NCBI GenBank assembly: GCA_900555015.1
Contig: USJL01000016.1
Location: 1 to 9,412 of the forward strand
DNA: 9,412 bases
Reading direction: 5' to 3'
DNA from: an uncultured Oscillospiraceae bacterium
GTDB lineage: Bacteria > Bacillota > Clostridia > Oscillospirales > Acutalibacteraceae
Notes under the pieces: generated by a model
Seen by the model: the letters and a program-made list of their open reading frames with translations, nothing else
What the model was told of the DNA's origin: nothing
The model's database searches: none
Made by a program: the position numbers and the translations under genes
Shown here: piece after piece, positions 6,458 to 9,412 of the stretch
Numbering within the stretch: the first letter of the stretch is position 1
Layout: every line of letters starts with the position of its first letter

Positions 6458-7926
6458 ATTGTAACTCCGTCTTTAAATACAGCTATTTCACTGCAGCCGT
6501 TTATTTCGTTTTTTGTTTTACTGCCGGAAGCAATTTTTAATACAAATGAAAACAAGTTTTCGGTTTCACTTTCAAAATCGTTAGAAGCAATAAGATTGCC
6601 TGCATTAAAATCTATCCAATTTTGTTTTCTTTCAAAAAGAGAAGTATTTGAAGAAATTTTTACGGTAGGCACAACTGAACCGAGAGGAGTTCCCCTGCCG
6701 GTTGTAAACAAAATAATATGAGCGCCGGCTGCTGTTAAATTAGTTGTTGAAACAATATCATTACCGGGGCCTGTTAACAAGCTTAATCCTGATTTACGAC
6801 AATGCCCGCCATATTCAAGTACATCTGTAATAACAGCACTGCCGCCTTTTTGAACGCAACCCAAACTTTTTTCTTCAAGAGTTGTTATTCCCCCGGCTTT
6901 ATTGCCTGGAGAGGGATTTTCATAAACAGTTTGACCGTGACTTACAAAATACCCTTTAAAACCATTAATCATTTTAACAGCCTTGTCAAACACTTCTTGA
7001 TTTTGGCATCTGTTCATTAATAATTGTTCCGCTCCAAACATTTCAGGAACTTCGGTTAAAATAGTTTTCGCCCCAAAACCGCAAAGCCTATCTGTTAATT
7101 TACCGCAAAGAGCATTTGCCGTAATACCTGAAAAAGCATCTGAACCGCCACACTTAAAACCTACTGTTAATTTTTCAATAGGCACATCTATTTTTTCAAA
7201 TGTATTAATATAACTTAAAAGCTGTTTCAATAAAGAAGTTCCGGTTTCAATTTCGTCATTAACATTTTGAGTTACAAGAAATTTTACCCTGTTTTCATTA
7301 ATGTTTCCGAGGAATGGTTTAAATACAGACAGGTTATTATTTTCGCATCCCAGTGAAACCACAAGCACACCGCCGGCATTGCCGTGATTTACAAGCGAGG
7401 CAAGGATTTTTTGCGTATTAAGTTGGTCATCTCCCATTTGAGAACATCCGTACGGATGAGTAATCACCTTAACGCCTGTACAATTAGAAGGAATCATTGC
7501 TTTTGCTATTTCCCCTAATTTTTCACAGGTTTTATTAACACAACCAACGGTTGGTATTATCCACAAATCATTACGAACACCAACATCACCGTTTTCTCTA
7601 TTATAACCCTTAAATGTTATACTCGAATTACTATAAGAATAAACATTATTTTCAGGATTATAAATATAATTTTCGTTTTCCTTTAAAGATGTTTTTAAAT
7701 TGTGAGAATGAATATAACTTCCTGCCGTTAAATTTTCTGTTACTGTGCCGATTTTATAGCCATATTTAATTACAGGCTCGCCTGCTTTAATATCTGTTAA
7801 AAGAATTTTATGACCGAAAGGAACATTATCTGCTAATGTTATTCCGTTTTCCGAATAGCCCTTTTCCAAATCGCATAAAGCAACGGCTACATTATCTTTT
7901 TTGTTAATTTTAAAAATATTATTCAT
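6454..7926 (-). CDS. uxaA: Altronate dehydratase
   Basis: Cytoplasmic enzyme of galacturonate breakdown that dehydrates D-altronate to 2-keto-3-deoxy-D-gluconate (KDG). Its 490 residues run closely parallel to E. coli UxaA (495), including features that separate it from other members of the altronate/galactarate dehydratase family. The N-terminal SAF-like domain is at about 8-80 (DNVAVAL, GHKILLTDI, VIKYGYKIG). The catalytic part starts with NGDVGVRNDLWIIPTVGCVN (112-131). It continues with HPYGCSQMGDD (157-167), LGCENN (192-197), CGGSDAFSGITAN (259-271), TEVPEMFGAEQLL (291-303), ENPSPGNKAGGITTLEEKSLG (336-356), FTTGRGTP (407-414) and WIDFNAG (437-443). The ATG overlaps the uxaB stop by 8 bases and has no strong ribosome site of its own, so translation is probably coupled to uxaB. 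No terminator is evident behind it. Confidence 0.95.
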   Translation of the reverse strand: MNNIFKINKKDNVAVALCDLEKGYSENGITLADNVPFGHKILLTDIKAGEPVIKYGYKIGTVTENLTAGSYIHSHNLKTSLKENENYIYNPENNVYSYSNSSITFKGYNRENGDVGVRNDLWIIPTVGCVNKTCEKLGEIAKAMIPSNCTGVKVITHPYGCSQMGDDQLNTQKILASLVNHGNAGGVLVVSLGCENNNLSVFKPFLGNINENRVKFLVTQNVNDEIETGTSLLKQLLSYINTFEKIDVPIEKLTVGFKCGGSDAFSGITANALCGKLTDRLCGFGAKTILTEVPEMFGAEQLLMNRCQNQEVFDKAVKMINGFKGYFVSHGQTVYENPSPGNKAGGITTLEEKSLGCVQKGGSAVITDVLEYGGHCRKSGLSLLTGPGNDIVSTTNLTAAGAHIILFTTGRGTPLGSVVPTVKISSNTSLFERKQNWIDFNAGNLIASNDFESETENLFSFVLKIASGSKTKNEINGCSEIAVFKDGVTM

Positions 7927-9370
7927 TGTTAAGTACCAAATTCAAAGCATTTTTCATTGAATTTTTTTCGATTAAATCAAAGCAATGTTTAACACAACTG
8001 TAAATATCTATATTTTGAGCTAAATTTACACCCCAAAAATCTTCATTTTCGAGAATTGCTTTTACTACATCATCGGTTTTATATGCATTTTGAAAATAAT
8101 TTAAAACATTTGAATTATCTTTTATTGAATATTTGCCTTGTTCTCTTTTGCCGTAAAATTCGCCATTTTCAAAAGTGCCGCAATAAAACTTAATTAAAGA
8201 AGCAAAACCGAAGCACAAAAGCTTGGGAGCAACTTTAAATTTATTGTAATATTCGATTAAAGAAGGTAAACACCTTGCAGCAAATTTAGAAACGGAATTT
8301 AAAGAAATATCAAGCAATTTATGGTCAATAAACGGATTATCGAATCTTTCAATTACACTTGACGCAAATTGCAATAATTCATCTTGAGGAAGATTAATTG
8401 TTTTCATAATTTCGTTTTGTAAAACTGAATTTATAAATTTAAAATAAGTTTCATCATGCATCATATCACGAACAATATCAAACCCTGCCAAATATGCAGA
8501 CAATACGGACACAATATGAGCGCCGTTTAAAATTTTAACCTTTCTTTCACGATAAGGCTTAATATCATTTACCCACTTAATGCCGCTGTGAATTTTTTCC
8601 ATAGGAAACAACGTTTTAAAAGATTCATCGCATTGAATTATCCAAGAAAAATAAGGCTCGCAGGCAACAGTTAAATTATCGCTATAGCCTAATTTTGCAC
8701 AAATTTCATTATTATCATCAGGAAAACCTGTTACAATTCTGTCTACCAATGTATTGGCAAAGCAACAAGAGAAATTAATATAATCGGCAAATTCGTTTCC
8801 TAACGACCACAAATCAATATATTTAAGAACACACTTTTTTAATGTTGTGCCGTTATCTTCAATTAATTCAACAGGCAAAACAAGAAGTTTATTTGTATTA
8901 CCGCTTTTAAATCTTTCAAAAAGAAGAGCTGTTAATTTGCCGGGATAAGTTGCAGCAGAAGGGTTATTTAAATCATCTTTATCATCAAAACAAATTCCGG
9001 CTTCAGTAGTATTTGAAATAATAATAGACAAACTGTTTGAAACAGCAACATCAACCAATTCCTGCCACTGCCGTGTACAAGTGTAAATTGATTTAACGGA
9101 AGACACAATATCATAATCTTCAACAACACCTTTTGCATCTCTGCCCCTACAGGCAACCGTGTAATTATAGTTTTGATTTACAAAATTATCAAGAGAGCCT
9201 CTTGATGTAGATTTAGCAATTACGATACTGCCGTTAAACAAGCTGTTTGCGTTAGCCTTGTCGATAATCCAATCTGCAAAAGCACGCAAAAAATTACCCT
9301 GACCGAATTGTAATACACGAACAGGTAATTTTGAGTAATCACTTTTAATAAAAGAACAAATATTTTTCAT
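7919..9370 (-). CDS. uxaB: Tagaturonate reductase (altronate oxidoreductase)
   Basis: NAD(H)-dependent enzyme of the mannitol dehydrogenase family that reduces D-tagaturonate to D-altronate, the step before UxaA. With the ATG at 9370 it has 483 residues, the length of E. coli UxaB. Cofactor domain: RVLQFGQGNFLRAFADW at about 18-34. The SNTTEAGI segment (119-126) is typical of tagaturonate reductases, and LVDRIVTGFP (208-217) follows. The catalytic Lys-x4-Asn-x2-His pattern falls at Lys277, Asn282 and His285 in ERKVKILNGAH, followed by AYLAG. A fructuronate reductase (UxuB) is the main alternative, but the pairing with uxaA and the overall match favour UxaB. An ATG four codons upstream (9382) is rejected because GAGG inside that stretch lies 6 bases before the ATG at 9370. 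It is the first gene visible of a uxaBA operon; uxaC and KDG kinase/aldolase genes are not in the window. Confidence 0.92.
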   Translation of the reverse strand: MKNICSFIKSDYSKLPVRVLQFGQGNFLRAFADWIIDKANANSLFNGSIVIAKSTSRGSLDNFVNQNYNYTVACRGRDAKGVVEDYDIVSSVKSIYTCTRQWQELVDVAVSNSLSIIISNTTEAGICFDDKDDLNNPSAATYPGKLTALLFERFKSGNTNKLLVLPVELIEDNGTTLKKCVLKYIDLWSLGNEFADYINFSCCFANTLVDRIVTGFPDDNNEICAKLGYSDNLTVACEPYFSWIIQCDESFKTLFPMEKIHSGIKWVNDIKPYRERKVKILNGAHIVSVLSAYLAGFDIVRDMMHDETYFKFINSVLQNEIMKTINLPQDELLQFASSVIERFDNPFIDHKLLDISLNSVSKFAARCLPSLIEYYNKFKVAPKLLCFGFASLIKFYCGTFENGEFYGKREQGKYSIKDNSNVLNYFQNAYKTDDVVKAILENEDFWGVNLAQNIDIYSCVKHCFDLIEKNSMKNALNLVLNNE

Positions 9371-9376
9371 AAAAAG

Positions 9377-9380
9377 CCTC
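9377..9380 (-). promoter_or_regulatory. Ribosome binding site of uxaB
   Basis: GAGG on the minus strand, 6 bases before the ATG at 9370. It overlaps the upstream in-frame ATG (9382-9380), which favours the downstream start. Confidence 0.7.
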
Positions 9381-9403
9381 ATATAAATATTTAATATAAA
9401 TTT

Positions 9404-9409
9404 ATTATA
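9404..9409 (-). promoter_or_regulatory. Possible -10 element for uxaBA
   Basis: TATAAT on the minus strand matches the sigma-A -10 consensus and sits about 34 bases before the uxaB ATG. The -35 region would fall beyond the window edge, and the surrounding DNA is very AT-rich, so chance cannot be excluded. Confidence 0.45.
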
Positions 9410-9412
9410 CTA

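Noticed and set aside
6443..7020. Plus-strand open frames opposite uxaA
   Set aside because: The opposite strand is fully explained by uxaA with conserved motifs throughout; these frames have no independent support.
8968..9156. Minus-strand open frame of 62 codons within uxaB in another frame
   Set aside because: It overlaps the conserved cofactor and SNTTEAGI region of uxaB and has no family resemblance.
1..9412. CRISPR arrays, insertion sequences, tRNA or rRNA genes, phage or defence genes
   Set aside because: No regularly spaced repeats, transposase-like frames, clover-leaf sequences or relevant protein motifs were seen on either strand.

Overview
The window is AT-rich throughout and carries seven protein-coding genes, six on the minus strand and one on the plus strand. 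A complete spoIIA sporulation operon, a T-box-controlled valS-folC pair and AT-rich codon use point to an endospore-forming Firmicute of the class Clostridia. The uronate catabolism genes fit a gut or plant-polysaccharide-associated lineage. That lineage guess is inference; no rRNA or other strong marker is present.

Layout from left to right. metA (plus, 25-939) encodes a homoserine O-acyltransferase. It converges on the spoIIA operon (minus, 2346 down to 947), ordered spoIIAA, spoIIAB, sigF: the anti-anti-sigma factor, the anti-sigma kinase and the forespore sigma factor F. The metA terminator hairpin lies inside the last codons of sigF. Next comes the valS-folC operon (minus, 6149 down to 2421), with folC starting immediately after the valS stop. 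It is preceded by a consensus housekeeping promoter and a valine T-box leader (about 6403 to 6171), and closed by a 15-bp hairpin terminator just in front of spoIIAA. The right end holds uxaB-uxaA (minus, 9370 down to 6454), overlapping by 8 bases. They encode tagaturonate reductase and altronate dehydratase, two consecutive steps from galacturonate to 2-keto-3-deoxygluconate. A -10-like element sits at the extreme right edge, and any -35 would be outside the window.

How the parts work together. UxaB makes D-altronate from D-tagaturonate and UxaA dehydrates it to KDG. ValS charges tRNA-Val, and its transcription is read out by uncharged tRNA-Val through the T-box. FolC glutamylates folates. 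SpoIIAA, SpoIIAB and SigF form the partner-switching module that activates forespore transcription. MetA opens the methionine branch. These are ordinary housekeeping, sporulation and sugar-acid genes. I found no mobile element, CRISPR array, defence locus or convincing unknown system.

Points that deserve a second look are small and specific. MetA has alanine at the position that normally tells acetyl- from succinyltransferases. SigF demonstrably lacks the usual N-terminal segment. FolC is short through an internal loss. The spoIIA operon has almost no room for its own promoter behind the folC terminator. The uxa genes have no visible terminator before the valS promoter.
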